In this document: in pieces, positions 16,926 to 25,482 of the stretch
Layout of the letters: every line of letters begins with the position of its first letter
Numbering within the stretch: position 1 is the first letter of the stretch
Assembly (NCBI GenBank): GCA_041393535.1
Contig: JAWKJY010000004.1
Span: 310,001-374,000 of the forward strand
Length of the DNA stretch: 64,000 nucleotides
DNA from: JAWKJY01 sp041393535
Lineage (GTDB): Bacteria > Actinomycetota > Thermoleophilia > Gaiellales > Gaiellaceae
Direction: 5' to 3'
Position numbers and translations under genes: made by a program
Notes under the pieces: generated by a model
What the model saw: only the letters and a program-made list of their open reading frames with translations
What the model was told of the DNA's origin: nothing
Databases searched by the model: none

Positions 16926-18124
16926 ATGGACCTGATCGCGCTCGACGAAGCGCTCTCCGCATCCTCGCCCGCGTGAAGCCCGTGGACGCCGAGCGCGTCC
17001 CGGTCGAGCGCGCGGCCGGCCGCGATCCTCGCGGCCCCGGCGACCGCCGCCACCGACCTGCCGCCCTTCCCCAGCTCCGCGATGGACGGCTACGCCGTTC
17101 GGTCGGTGGACACGGCTGCACCGCCTGCGACGCTCACCGTTGGCGCGCGCGTCGTCACCGGCACGCCCGCCTCGCGCGCCCTCGCGCCGGGCGAGGCGCT
17201 GCCGATCTCGACAGGCGGCGTCGTGCCGAGGGCCGACGCGGTCGTGCAGCTCGAGCGCGTCGTCGAGTCCGACGGCCGGATCCGGATCGATGCCCCCGTC
17301 CCGGCCGGCACGAACGTCCGCGACCGCGGCGGAGACGTGCGCGCGGGCGGCCCGGTGCTCGCGGCCGGCGTGCTGCTCGGCGCCGCCCAGGTGGCGCGCT
17401 GGCCGCGGCCGGCGTGACCGAGGTGCAGTGCCGGAAGCGGCCCCGCGTCGGGATCCTCGTCACCGGCTCCGAGCTGAGGGCGCCCGGGGAGCCGCTCGGG
17501 CCCGGGCAGATCTACGAGTCGAACGGCCTCATGCTCGCGGCGCAGCTGTCCGCGGCCGGCGCCGTGCCCGCGCAGCTCGGCGTGGCAGCCGACGACGAGG
17601 ACGAGCTCGAGCGGTCGATGGAGCGCGCGCTGCTCGGGTTCGACATGCTGATCACCTCCGGCGGCGCGTCGGTCGGCGTCCACGACCTCGTGCGCAAGGT
17701 GCAGAAGGAGCTGCGCGTCGAGGAGGTCTTCTGGGGCGTCTCGATCCGGCCGGGCAAGCCGGTCGGGTTCGGCATGCGCCGAGACCACGTGGTGTTCAAC
17801 CTGCCCGGGAACCCCGTCTCGGCGCTCGTCTGCTTCGAGCTGTTCGTCCGGACGGCGGTGAACGCGCTGCTCGGGCTGCCCGCGCCGCTCCCCGCCTTCC
17901 AGCCGGGCCGGCTCGCCAGCGCCGTCGGGCGCAACGCGGAGCGGGACGACTTCGTGCGCTCGCGGATGGGGCAGGAGGGCGACGAGGTCGTCCTCTCCCC
18001 CCTCTCCGGCCAGGAGTCGCACATGATCGTCAGCGCCGCCCACGCGGATGCCGTCGTCCACGTGCCCCGCGGCGAGGGCGAGCTGGCCGCCGGCTCGACC
18101 GTCCGCTTCCTGCGCCTCAGCTGA
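16926..18124 (+). CDS. moeA: Molybdopterin molybdenumtransferase MoeA (three frameshifts)
   Basis: Inserts molybdate into adenylylated molybdopterin. The protein reads MDLIALDEALS, then in other frames VDAERVPVERAAGR, ATAATDLPPFPSSAMDGYAV, GVVPRADAVVQLE, and finally PRVGILVTGSELRAPGEPL, ITSGGASVGVHDLV and VFNLPGNPVSALVCFEL, all MoeA hallmarks. Frame changes fall near 16957 (a C missing), 17023 (one base too many or two missing) and 17395 (a G missing). Repaired length is about 400 residues, normal for MoeA. The stop shares the palindrome TCAGCTGA (18117-18124) with the stop of the convergent peptidase gene. moaC lies 7 kb away. Confidence 0.9.
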
Positions 18125-20048
18125 CCGGCGCGTCGCCGGCGCGGCGAGCGGCGCGCGCCTGGCCGCGCGCGGCTCGCCGCCGGCGGCTGCGCCGCGTCCG
18201 CAGGATCGTCCAGCGGATGCCGGTGCGCACGGGCCCGAGCCCGCGCTCCTTCGGGCCCGGGTAGGGGGCGTAGCGGCCGAAGGCGATCGCGGCGATCTGC
18301 CCGCCCGCGGCGAGCCAGACCGCGAAGAGGACGACGAGCACGATCGGGACGTGGCCGGTCGTCACCAGCGTCAGCAGGTACCACGGTGCGTCGAGGCCGA
18401 GGTCGTACCGCCCCATCAGCGACGCGACGACGAGGCTCGGGCCCGCCAGGCCGAGCAGGAGCGCGGTGATCCGCAGCCCCACGGGGTACTGGCGCAGCTG
18501 CGGCACCCAGAGCCAGGCGTGCAGCGACGGCAGCACCAGCAGGAGCGCGAACGGGTCGACGATCGCGATCACGAGGCCGACGGCGCAGAGGGCGAGCATC
18601 GCGATCGCGTGCCCGGCCAGGTAGCCGTCCGCGTCCGCGTCGTCGCGGGGGACGAGCCGCCCGCGGGCGAGCAGCCACCCGCCGAGGCCGAGCACGGCGA
18701 TCACGGCGAGCGGAACGATCCGCCAGTCCTGGGCGAGCGGCAGGTCGAGCGGGAGCGGCCTGCCGGCGCCGTGCGGGAGCTGGCCGACGACGGTCATCAG
18801 GCCGACGAGGCCTGCCATCCAGAGCCAGACGCCGACGCGGCTGCGGAGGCTGCGGAGCGCGGGCAGGAGCGGGATCCGGCGTCGTCGGCAGCGGACGAGC
18901 AGGTCACCAGTCACCGCGAGCACGGGCAGCAGGCCGGCGAGGAGGGTCAGCCCGATCGCCCAGCCGCGCACCGCCCGCCCGCCGAGGTAGATGTAGGACT
19001 CCGTGCCGCGGGCGACCTCTGCGGCCTGGTCGAGCGAGGAGACGAGCCCCTGGGCGGCGCGGCCGAGCGCGGTCAGGGTGGTCGCCTGAAGCGCCTCGGG
19101 GAGGTCGGTCGCGGGCAGGGGCGGTCGGTCGCCGGCGGAGGAGAGCGTCACCGCGGAGACGCCCTGGTCGAGGAACAGGGCCTGGTCGTAGAGCGACAGC
19201 GGGAACGCGAGGTCGATCAGCTGGGCGATCCCGCCCGCGCGCGTGGCGCGGTCGCCCGTCTGCTCGATCACCGCGGCGTCGGCGGTCGCGAGCAGGGACG
19301 GCGAGGGCAGGCGCGCGCCGTCGCCGCCGAAGATCAGCCGCGGCTCGCCGCGGCCGGCGAGCGCCGACAGGTTCACGACGGCGAGGGCGCGACTTCGGGA
19401 GAAGGGGCTCTGGGGGTTCAGCGCGCCGAGGCGCGCGAGCTCGCGCGCGCCCAGTCCGCCGTACGCGCCGCCGTCGGTCGAGACGAAGACGAGCGTGTGG
19501 CCGAGGGCCGTCGTCCCGATCTCGCGCGCGAGCTCGAGCAGGACGGCCGTCCCGGAGCCGTTGTCGTTCGCGCCGGGCGAGAGGCCGAGGTTGTCCCGGT
19601 GCGCGAGGACGACGATCGTGTCGGCCGAGCGCGTCGTGTCGCCCTCGCGGCCGCGCGGCGTGGCGACGAGGTTGACGAGCGTCTGGCGCCCGCGCCCGGG
19701 CACCGTCGTCTCGAACGTCTGGCGGGTGACGCGGAACTTCGCGTCGGTGAGCTGCTGCTCGACCCAGGCCGTCGCCTCGCGGGCGCCCCTCGTCCCGGGT
19801 GCCCGGTCGGGGAAGAGCGACGTGAACTGCCGTGCGATCCCCAGCGCGGCGTCGCCGTCGAAGGTCGGGGGCAGCTGCGGCGAGGGCAGTGGCGGCGGAT
19901 TCCCGACGCTGAGCGCGGCGAGCACGGCCGGCAGCGCGACGAGCGCGAGCACCGCGCGGTACAGGCGGCCGTTGACGGGGCGCGAGACCGAGGCCGGCCG
20001 GCGGCGGTCTCGCAGCGAGGGCCCCTGGCGTGGCGAGGGAACGGCCAT
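18117..20048 (-). CDS. M28-like peptidase domain fused to a multi-pass membrane region
   Basis: A 643-residue protein. One N-terminal hydrophobic segment (LYRAVLALVALPAVLAALS) precedes an extracytoplasmic M28 aminopeptidase-like domain with LAHRDNLGLSPGANDNGSGT. About six membrane segments follow (residues 390-610) and a basic tail. The usual M28 Glu-Glu pair (as in DGEE) is replaced by STDGGAYGGLG, so the catalytic base seems absent and activity is doubtful. ATG 20048 is divergent from the response regulator gene. The gene is convergent with moeA and shares the TCAGCTGA palindrome. The function is not known. Confidence 0.75.
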   Translation of the reverse strand: MAVPSPRQGPSLRDRRRPASVSRPVNGRLYRAVLALVALPAVLAALSVGNPPPLPSPQLPPTFDGDAALGIARQFTSLFPDRAPGTRGAREATAWVEQQLTDAKFRVTRQTFETTVPGRGRQTLVNLVATPRGREGDTTRSADTIVVLAHRDNLGLSPGANDNGSGTAVLLELAREIGTTALGHTLVFVSTDGGAYGGLGARELARLGALNPQSPFSRSRALAVVNLSALAGRGEPRLIFGGDGARLPSPSLLATADAAVIEQTGDRATRAGGIAQLIDLAFPLSLYDQALFLDQGVSAVTLSSAGDRPPLPATDLPEALQATTLTALGRAAQGLVSSLDQAAEVARGTESYIYLGGRAVRGWAIGLTLLAGLLPVLAVTGDLLVRCRRRRIPLLPALRSLRSRVGVWLWMAGLVGLMTVVGQLPHGAGRPLPLDLPLAQDWRIVPLAVIAVLGLGGWLLARGRLVPRDDADADGYLAGHAIAMLALCAVGLVIAIVDPFALLLVLPSLHAWLWVPQLRQYPVGLRITALLLGLAGPSLVVASLMGRYDLGLDAPWYLLTLVTTGHVPIVLVVLFAVWLAAGGQIAAIAFGRYAPYPGPKERGLGPVRTGIRWTILRTRRSRRRRAARGQARAARRAGDAPVS

Positions 20049-20060
20049 GCGGGCGGGGGC

Positions 20061-20066
20061 TATAGT
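20061..20066 (+). promoter_or_regulatory. Promoter -10 of the two-component operon (TATAGT)
   Basis: TATAGT lies 7 bases before ATG 20074. That ATG opens a 12-residue reading frame (MAVSLGATRPAR) whose TGA overlaps the regulator GTG at 20109 as GTGA. Confidence 0.5.
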
Positions 20067-20108
20067 AGTGCCGATGGCCGTGAGCCTGGGTGCGACGCGT
20101 CCCGCCCG

Positions 20109-20813
20109 GTGAGCCCGGCGACGATCCTCCTCGTGGACGACGAGGAGTCCGTGCAGAAGCTGCTCACCTTCCCCCTCGAGCGCGAGGGCTTTCGCGTGAT
20201 CCAGGCGCGCGACGGCGAGGAGGCGCTCGCCCGCTTCGCGGAGGAGCACGTCGATCTCGTGGTGCTGGACATCATGCTCCCCCGCCTCGACGGCTACGAC
20301 GTCTGCCGGCGCCTGCGCCAGGAGAGCACCGTCCCGATCATCATGCTGACCGCGCGCGACGACGAGGTCGACAAGGTGCTCGGGCTCGAGCTCGGCGCGG
20401 ACGACTACATCACGAAGCCCTTCTCGATCCGGGAGTTCCGCAGCCGCGTCCGCGCGCTGCTGCGCCGGGCGCAGCTCGCGGCACCCGCGCAGCAGGCGCC
20501 GCCCGACGAGCGGATCGAGATCGACGGGCTCGTGATCGACCTCCCCCGCCGCACGGTCGAGGCGAACGGCGAGCAGGTGCAGCTGACCTACGTCGAGTTC
20601 GAGCTGCTGCGCACGCTGGCAGCGAGCCCGGGACGGGTCTTCTCGCGGGCGATGCTGCTCGAGTCGCTCTGGGGCAGCTCGGCCTACCGCGACCCGCGGA
20701 CGATCGACGTCCACGTGCGCCACCTGCGCGAGAAGATCGAGCGGGACGCGAAGGAGCCGTCGTACATCCTCACCGTGCGCGGCGTCGGCTACCGCTTCCG
20801 CGACCGGCGGTAG
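20109..20813 (+). CDS. Two-component response regulator, OmpR/PhoB family
   Basis: A 234-residue DNA-binding regulator. The receiver domain has the acidic pocket (LLVDDEES), the phospho-acceptor Asp in LVVLDIMLPRLDG, the Thr of IIMLTARDDEVDKVLGLE, and Lys in ADDYITKPF. The winged-helix output domain shows LTYVEFELLRTLAASPGRVFSRAMLLESLWG and TIDVHVRHLREKIE. GTG 20109 is chosen since SPATILLVDDE follows. The histidine kinase begins 2 bases after the stop, so the two form a cognate pair. Confidence 0.95.
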   Translation: MSPATILLVDDEESVQKLLTFPLEREGFRVIQARDGEEALARFAEEHVDLVVLDIMLPRLDGYDVCRRLRQESTVPIIMLTARDDEVDKVLGLELGADDYITKPFSIREFRSRVRALLRRAQLAAPAQQAPPDERIEIDGLVIDLPRRTVEANGEQVQLTYVEFELLRTLAASPGRVFSRAMLLESLWGSSAYRDPRTIDVHVRHLREKIERDAKEPSYILTVRGVGYRFRDRR

Positions 20814-20815
20814 GC

Positions 20816-22276
20816 GTGCTCCGTCGCGCGCCCCGCCTGTCGCTGGGCGTGAAGCTCGGCGCGACCGTGCTCGCGGTCGTGCTGGTCGCGCTCGGCGTCG
20901 TCTACGTCGCAGTCGTCCCCCGGCTCGAGTCCCGGCTCGTCGACGCGAAGCTCGACGACCTCGAGCGCTCGGCGTTGAACGCCTTCCAGCTGCTGTCGTC
21001 GGACACGACGCTCTTCGACAACGTCGGCGGCCCCTCGATCGTCGCCCTGTTCGCGAGCGAGAACCAGGCACGCGTGATCGTGCTGCAGCGGCTCGACACG
21101 GATCGCCTGGCGGTCTACCTGGACTCGAAGCGGCCGTCCACGCCCGAGGTCGAGACCGACCAGGTCGCGACGCGCGTGCTGACGAGCGACGAGCGCGAGG
21201 TGCAGCGCGGCCGGGTGCGGCGGCAGGGGTTCGACTACGCCGAGGTGGCGCTGCCGCTCCGGTCGCGCGCGAGCTTCGTCCTCCTCTTCTCGGCGCAGCT
21301 CGACGACACGCTCCGGAGCATCGAGCTGATCCGCAACAGCCTGCTCGTGTCGGGCGCGCTCGCGCTCGCGATCGCCTGGTTCGCCGGCGCCGCTGCGACG
21401 TACCGCCTCGCGCGCCGGATCCGCCGGCTCGAGGGCGCGGCGGAGCGGATCGCGAGCGGCGACTTCGCCCAGCCCGTGGTCGACGAGGGCCGGGACGAGC
21501 TGGGCGACCTCGCGGACGCGTTCGAGCGGATGCGGCTTCGGCTCGACCAGCTCGACGGCGCCCGCCGGGCGTTCATCGCGAACGCGTCCCACGAGCTGCG
21601 CACGCCGCTGTTCTCGCTCGGCGGCTTCCTCGAGCTGCTCGCGGACGAGGAGATCGACGAGGAGACGCGCCGCGAGTTCACGGACCAGATGCGCGAGCAG
21701 GTCGACCGCCTGACCCGGCTGACCACGGACCTGCTCGACCTCTCGCGCATGGACGCGGGGCAGCTCGCCCTCGACGTCGGGCCCGTCGACCTCGCGGAGT
21801 GCGCCGGGACGCTCGTCGACGAGTTCCGCGGCGTGGCCGAGGCCACCGACCACCCGCTGGAGCTCGTTCCGGGCGCCGCGGCGTACGGTGTGGCGGACGA
21901 GCAGCGGGTGCTGCGCATCGGGCGGGCGCTGCTCGAGAACGCGCTCCGGCACACGCCTCCCGGCACGCGGGTTCGGGTGAGCACCGCGAGGGTCGGGGGA
22001 CGGGCCGAGCTGCGCGTCGAGGACGAGGGGCCGGGGATCCCGGCGGAGCACGTCGGCCGTCTCTTCGAGCGCTTCTACCGGGGCGACGGCGGCGCCGCGT
22101 TCGGCAGCGGCCTCGGCCTCGCGATCGCCGGCGAGCTGGCCCAGCGCATGGGAGGCTCGATCGAGGTCTCCAGTCGGCCGGGCCGTACGACGTTTACGCT
22201 TGGCGTGCCCTTCTCCACCGACCCTCCGCCGTTTTCACGTGAAAACGCGCCCGATCTGACAGGACACGCCCAGTGA
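20816..22276 (+). CDS. Sensor histidine kinase
   Basis: A 486-residue membrane sensor. Two membrane segments (residues about 12-34 and 175-195) flank an extracytoplasmic sensing region of roughly 140 residues. Then come a HAMP domain, the HisKA box with phospho-acceptor His (FIANASHELRTPLFSLGG), and a HATPase domain with N (LLENALRHTPPG), G1 (VEDEGPGIP) and G2 (GSGLGLAIAGEL) boxes. GTG 20816 starts 2 bases after the regulator. The C-terminal codons contain a parS-like palindrome. The stop overlaps the start of the HtrA-type protease gene, which suggests an envelope-stress circuit (inference). Confidence 0.95.
   Translation: MLRRAPRLSLGVKLGATVLAVVLVALGVVYVAVVPRLESRLVDAKLDDLERSALNAFQLLSSDTTLFDNVGGPSIVALFASENQARVIVLQRLDTDRLAVYLDSKRPSTPEVETDQVATRVLTSDEREVQRGRVRRQGFDYAEVALPLRSRASFVLLFSAQLDDTLRSIELIRNSLLVSGALALAIAWFAGAAATYRLARRIRRLEGAAERIASGDFAQPVVDEGRDELGDLADAFERMRLRLDQLDGARRAFIANASHELRTPLFSLGGFLELLADEEIDEETRREFTDQMREQVDRLTRLTTDLLDLSRMDAGQLALDVGPVDLAECAGTLVDEFRGVAEATDHPLELVPGAAAYGVADEQRVLRIGRALLENALRHTPPGTRVRVSTARVGGRAELRVEDEGPGIPAEHVGRLFERFYRGDGGAAFGSGLGLAIAGELAQRMGGSIEVSSRPGRTTFTLGVPFSTDPPPFSRENAPDLTGHAQ
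22230..22247. promoter_or_regulatory. parS-like palindrome inside the kinase gene
   Basis: CGTTTTCACGTGAAAACG is a perfect 18-base palindrome centred on CACGTG. It matches the consensus parS TGTTTCACGTGAAACA at 12 of 16 positions, including the central CACGTG and the TT/AA flanks. It lies about 16.5 kb from the putative origin, on the side of parAB. Such A/T-rich arms are unusual in this GC-rich sequence. Confidence 0.5.
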
Positions 22277-23514
22277 CCACCGAGCCGAACAGGGGCACGC
22301 GCGCGCTGAGCCTGATCGCGCTCGCCGTCCTGGCCGCGCTGCTCGGCGGCGTGCTCTCCGTCGTCGTCGGCAAGGCCGCCGGCTGGCTCGCGGGGAGCGA
22401 GACGATCGTGATCGGAGAGGTGCCCGCCGACGGCGGCGACAGGCCGGCGGCCGCCGAGGAGGCCGCCGCGGCGCGGCCGCTCGCCGGCAACGGGTTCGAC
22501 CCGGCCGCGCTGTACGAGGCCCGCGCCGACGGCGTCGTCACGATCTACGCGACGTTCGACCGCGGCCATCCCGGGCCGCAGTCGCAGGGAACCGGCTTCG
22601 TCGTCTCGGCCGACGGCCACATCCTGACCAACTCGCACGTGATCACGACCGCCGGCGAGGGCGACGTCGGCGCTGCTGCCCGCGCGGCACGCGAGGTCGT
22701 CGTCGAGTTCTCGGACAACGACCGGATCGCCGCCGAGATCGTCGGCTGGGACGCCTTCAGCGACGTCGGCGTCCTGCGGGTCGATCCGGACGCCCACCGT
22801 CTCGACCCCGTGCCGCTCGGCGACTCGACGGCCGTGACCGTCGGCGAGCCGGTCGCGGCGATCGGCAGCCCGTTCGGGCAGACCGGCTCGCTGAGCATCG
22901 GCGTCGTCGCGGCCGTCGAGCGGTCGATCCCGTCCCTGACGAGCGGCTACGACCTCGTCGACGTGATCCAGACGGACACGCCGATCAACCGGGGCAACTC
23001 GGGCGGCCCGCTGTTCGACGCGGGTGGCCGCGTGATCGGGATCAACTCGCAGATCCGCAGCGACTCGGGCGTCAACGAGGGCGTCGGCTTCGCAGTGCCG
23101 ATCAACACGGCCATCCGGTCCATGCGCCAGCTGATCGCCGACGGGAGGGTGCGCTACGCCTGGGTCGGGCTCGTGACGCAGACCCTCACCCCGGCGGCCG
23201 CGCGCAGGCTGGGCACCGGCGTCCAGCGCGGCGCGGCGATCCAGCGCGTGGTCAACGGCAGCCCGGCGGCCAAGGCCGGCTTCAAGACCGGCGGCGGCGA
23301 GGTCGACGTCGACGGCATCCCGTACGCCAGGAACGGCGACGTGATCGTCGCGATCGACGACGTCGCCATCGACAGCTCCGAGGCGATGATCCGCGTGATC
23401 GCGGGCCGGCTCCGGCCGGGCCAGACGGCGCGCTTCACGGTCGTCCGGGGGACGAAGAAGGTCGTCGTGCCGGTGAAGCTCGGCGAGCGTCCGGCCTCGC
23501 CGACGGTCGGCTGA
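22273..23514 (+). CDS. S1C family serine protease with PDZ domain (HtrA/DegP-like)
   Basis: A 413-residue membrane-anchored protease. One N-terminal membrane segment is followed by an Ala/Glu-rich linker and a trypsin-like domain. The catalytic His is in HILTNSHVI, Asp in WDAFSDVGVLRV and Ser in NRGNSGGPLFD. A single C-terminal PDZ domain (about residues 300-400) follows with SPAAKAGFKTGG and VIVAIDDVAI. The family degrades or refolds damaged envelope proteins. GTG 22273 overlaps the kinase stop as GTGA, so the protease is probably made together with the two-component system and may be its output. Confidence 0.94.
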   Translation: MTTEPNRGTRALSLIALAVLAALLGGVLSVVVGKAAGWLAGSETIVIGEVPADGGDRPAAAEEAAAARPLAGNGFDPAALYEARADGVVTIYATFDRGHPGPQSQGTGFVVSADGHILTNSHVITTAGEGDVGAAARAAREVVVEFSDNDRIAAEIVGWDAFSDVGVLRVDPDAHRLDPVPLGDSTAVTVGEPVAAIGSPFGQTGSLSIGVVAAVERSIPSLTSGYDLVDVIQTDTPINRGNSGGPLFDAGGRVIGINSQIRSDSGVNEGVGFAVPINTAIRSMRQLIADGRVRYAWVGLVTQTLTPAAARRLGTGVQRGAAIQRVVNGSPAAKAGFKTGGGEVDVDGIPYARNGDVIVAIDDVAIDSSEAMIRVIAGRLRPGQTARFTVVRGTKKVVVPVKLGERPASPTVG

Positions 23515-23542
23515 GGCCGACCGGCCGGCCCGAGTCTCGCGC

Positions 23543-25003
23543 ATGGCCCGGCGCCGGCTGATCGTCGTCTCGAACCGCGGGCCGGCGTCGTTCGCGCGCG
23601 CCGAGGACGGCTCCCGCGTGCCGCGTCGCGGCGGCGGCGGGCTGGTCACCGCGCTGCGCGGCCTGCTCCGCCTCCACGACGTCACCTGGATCGCCAGCGC
23701 GATGACGGCCGAGGATCGCGTCGTCGCCGCGGAGACGGCAGACGAGCCGCGGCTCGAGCGGGCCCGCGACGGCTCGCCGTACCGGCTGCGGCTGGTCGCG
23801 CACGATCCCGCGGCCTACGACGCGTTCTACAACGTGATCGCGAACCCGCTGCTCTGGTTCGTGCAGCACCAGCTCTGGCCGCACGGGAGCGCGCCGGACT
23901 TCGACGACCGCACGCTCGCGGCCTGGCAGGACGGGTACGTGGCCGTGAACCGCAACCTGGCCGATGCGGTGCTCGCGGAGCTCGCCCGCGATCCGGCCGC
24001 CGCGGTGCTGTTCCACGACTACCACCTCTACCTCGCGCCAGGGCTCGTCCGCGCCGCGGCGCCGTCGGCACGCATCGCGCACTTCGTCCACGTCCCGTGG
24101 CCGCAGCCCGACGCGTGGCGCGTGCTGCCGCAGCCGCTGCGGCGGGCGATCTACGAGGGGATCCTCGCGAGCGACGTCGTGGGCGTCCACACGGCCCGCT
24201 GGCGCGCGAACCTCCTGCGCGGCTGCCGCGAGACGCTGGGCGCCGACGTCGACGAGGAGCAGGGCGTCGTCCGCCACGCCGGCCGCCCGACCGTCGTCCG
24301 CGCGAGGCCGATCTCGGTCGACCCCGAGGAGTTCGAGGGGCTGCGCGCGGATCCGGCGGTCCAGGCGCGCGTCGATGCGATCCGCGCCCGGCGGCCGGAG
24401 CACCTGATCCTCCGCGTCGACCGGACCGACCCGTCCAAGAACGTCGTGCGCGGCTTCCGCGCCTACGCCCTCCTGCTCGAGCGTCACCCGGAGCTCCGGG
24501 GCCGGGTGCAGCTCCTCGCGCTGCTCGACCCGTCGCGCCAGGAGATCCCGGAGTACACCGCGTACCTGACGGCCGTAAGGCGAGAGGCCGAGGCGGTGAA
24601 CGCCCGGTTCGGCGGGAACGGCTGGCTCCCGCTCGACCTCCGTGTGCGGGACGACTTCGCCGAGTCCCTCGCGGGGTACGTCGAGTACGACGCCCTGCTC
24701 GTGAACGCGGTCTACGACGGCATGAACCTGGTCGCGAAGGAGGCGCCGCTGCTGAACGAGCGGGCCGGCGTGCTCGTGCTCTCGGAGAACGCCGGAGCGC
24801 ACGAGGAGCTGGGACGCCACGCCCTGACCGTCAACCCGTTCGACGTCGGCCAGCAGGCCGAGGCGCTGCACGCCGCGCTGACCATGCCGGCGGCGGAGCG
24901 GCAGCGGCGGCTCGACGCCCTGCGCGCGCACGTGCGCGAGCACGACGTCGCGCGCTGGATCGAGGGGCAGCTGCACGATCTCGACGCCGTCGGCGGCCCG
25001 TAG
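23543..25003 (+). CDS. otsA: Alpha,alpha-trehalose-phosphate synthase (GT20)
   Basis: Makes trehalose-6-phosphate from UDP- or ADP-glucose and glucose-6-phosphate. The 486-residue enzyme has the GT20 pattern: IVVSNRGPASF, a Gly-rich loop RRGGGGLVTALRGLL, WFVQHQLWP, FHDYHLYLAP, FVHVPWPQPDAW, VDRTDPSKNVVRGF and VYDGMNLVAKEAPL, ending with LSENAGAHEEL. Length fits a stand-alone synthase with no fused phosphatase. No otsB is in the window. ATG 23543 follows the protease gene by 28 bases. The moaC promoter element overlaps its stop codon. Confidence 0.93.
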   Translation: MARRRLIVVSNRGPASFARAEDGSRVPRRGGGGLVTALRGLLRLHDVTWIASAMTAEDRVVAAETADEPRLERARDGSPYRLRLVAHDPAAYDAFYNVIANPLLWFVQHQLWPHGSAPDFDDRTLAAWQDGYVAVNRNLADAVLAELARDPAAAVLFHDYHLYLAPGLVRAAAPSARIAHFVHVPWPQPDAWRVLPQPLRRAIYEGILASDVVGVHTARWRANLLRGCRETLGADVDEEQGVVRHAGRPTVVRARPISVDPEEFEGLRADPAVQARVDAIRARRPEHLILRVDRTDPSKNVVRGFRAYALLLERHPELRGRVQLLALLDPSRQEIPEYTAYLTAVRREAEAVNARFGGNGWLPLDLRVRDDFAESLAGYVEYDALLVNAVYDGMNLVAKEAPLLNERAGVLVLSENAGAHEELGRHALTVNPFDVGQQAEALHAALTMPAAERQRRLDALRAHVREHDVARWIEGQLHDLDAVGGP

Positions 25004-25006
25004 AAT
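25001..25006 (+). promoter_or_regulatory. Leaderless promoter -10 of moaC (TAGAAT)
   Basis: TAGAAT begins with the otsA stop codon and is followed by 6 bases and the GTG at 25013. Confidence 0.55.
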
Positions 25007-25012
25007 CGCCGT

Positions 25013-25471
25013 GTGACCGGAGAGGGAACGGGACTCAGCCACGTCGACGAGTCCGGCGCCGTCCGGATGGTGGACGTCGGCGCCAAGCCGCTCTCGCGAC
25101 GCCGTGCCATCGCCCGCGCGGTCGTCGCGATGCGGCCGGAGACGGCGGCGGCGCTGCGCGCGCTGCCGAAGGGCGACGCGCTCGCGACCGCGCAGCTCGC
25201 GGGGATCATGGCCGCGAAGCGCACGGCCGACCTGATCCCGCTCTGCCATCCGCTGCCCCTCTCGGTCGTCTCCGTCGAGCTCGAGGTCGGCCCGAGCGAG
25301 GTGACGATCACCGCGGCCGCCGAGACGACGGCGCAGACCGGCGTCGAGATGGAGGCGCTGACCGCCGCGAGCGTGGCCGCGCTGACGGTCTACGACATGG
25401 CGAAGGCGGTCGACAAGGGCATGGCGATCCGCGAGGTCGTCCTCGTGGAGAAGACGAAGGAGCTCGTCTGA
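25013..25471 (+). CDS. moaC: Cyclic pyranopterin monophosphate synthase MoaC
   Basis: Acts in step one of molybdenum cofactor synthesis, with MoaA, converting the GTP-derived intermediate to cyclic pyranopterin monophosphate. The 152-residue protein has LSHVDESGAVRMVDVGAKPLS, KRTADLIPLCHPLPLS, TGVEMEALTAASVAALTVYD and DMAKAVDKGM, the core MoaC motifs including the catalytic Lys and the CHPLPL loop. GTG 25013 is favoured by a leaderless promoter 6 bases upstream; GTG 25011 is out of frame. It heads a long run of haem and cytochrome genes, an unusual partner for moaC. Confidence 0.95.
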   Translation: MTGEGTGLSHVDESGAVRMVDVGAKPLSRRRAIARAVVAMRPETAAALRALPKGDALATAQLAGIMAAKRTADLIPLCHPLPLSVVSVELEVGPSEVTITAAAETTAQTGVEMEALTAASVAALTVYDMAKAVDKGMAIREVVLVEKTKELV

Positions 25472-25482
25472 CCGGGGCGCTC

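Noticed and set aside
13077..18124. Reading the frameshifted PBP, moeA and binding-protein genes as true pseudogenes
   Set aside because: Every catalytic motif is intact, the shifts sit at short G/C runs, and essential dnaA shows the same defect, so errors in the sequence are the simpler explanation.
24097..25000. Large alternative frames across trehalose-phosphate synthase and other genes
   Set aside because: They contain long Arg/Ala/Pro runs typical of out-of-frame GC-rich sequence and overlap genes with clear family motifs.
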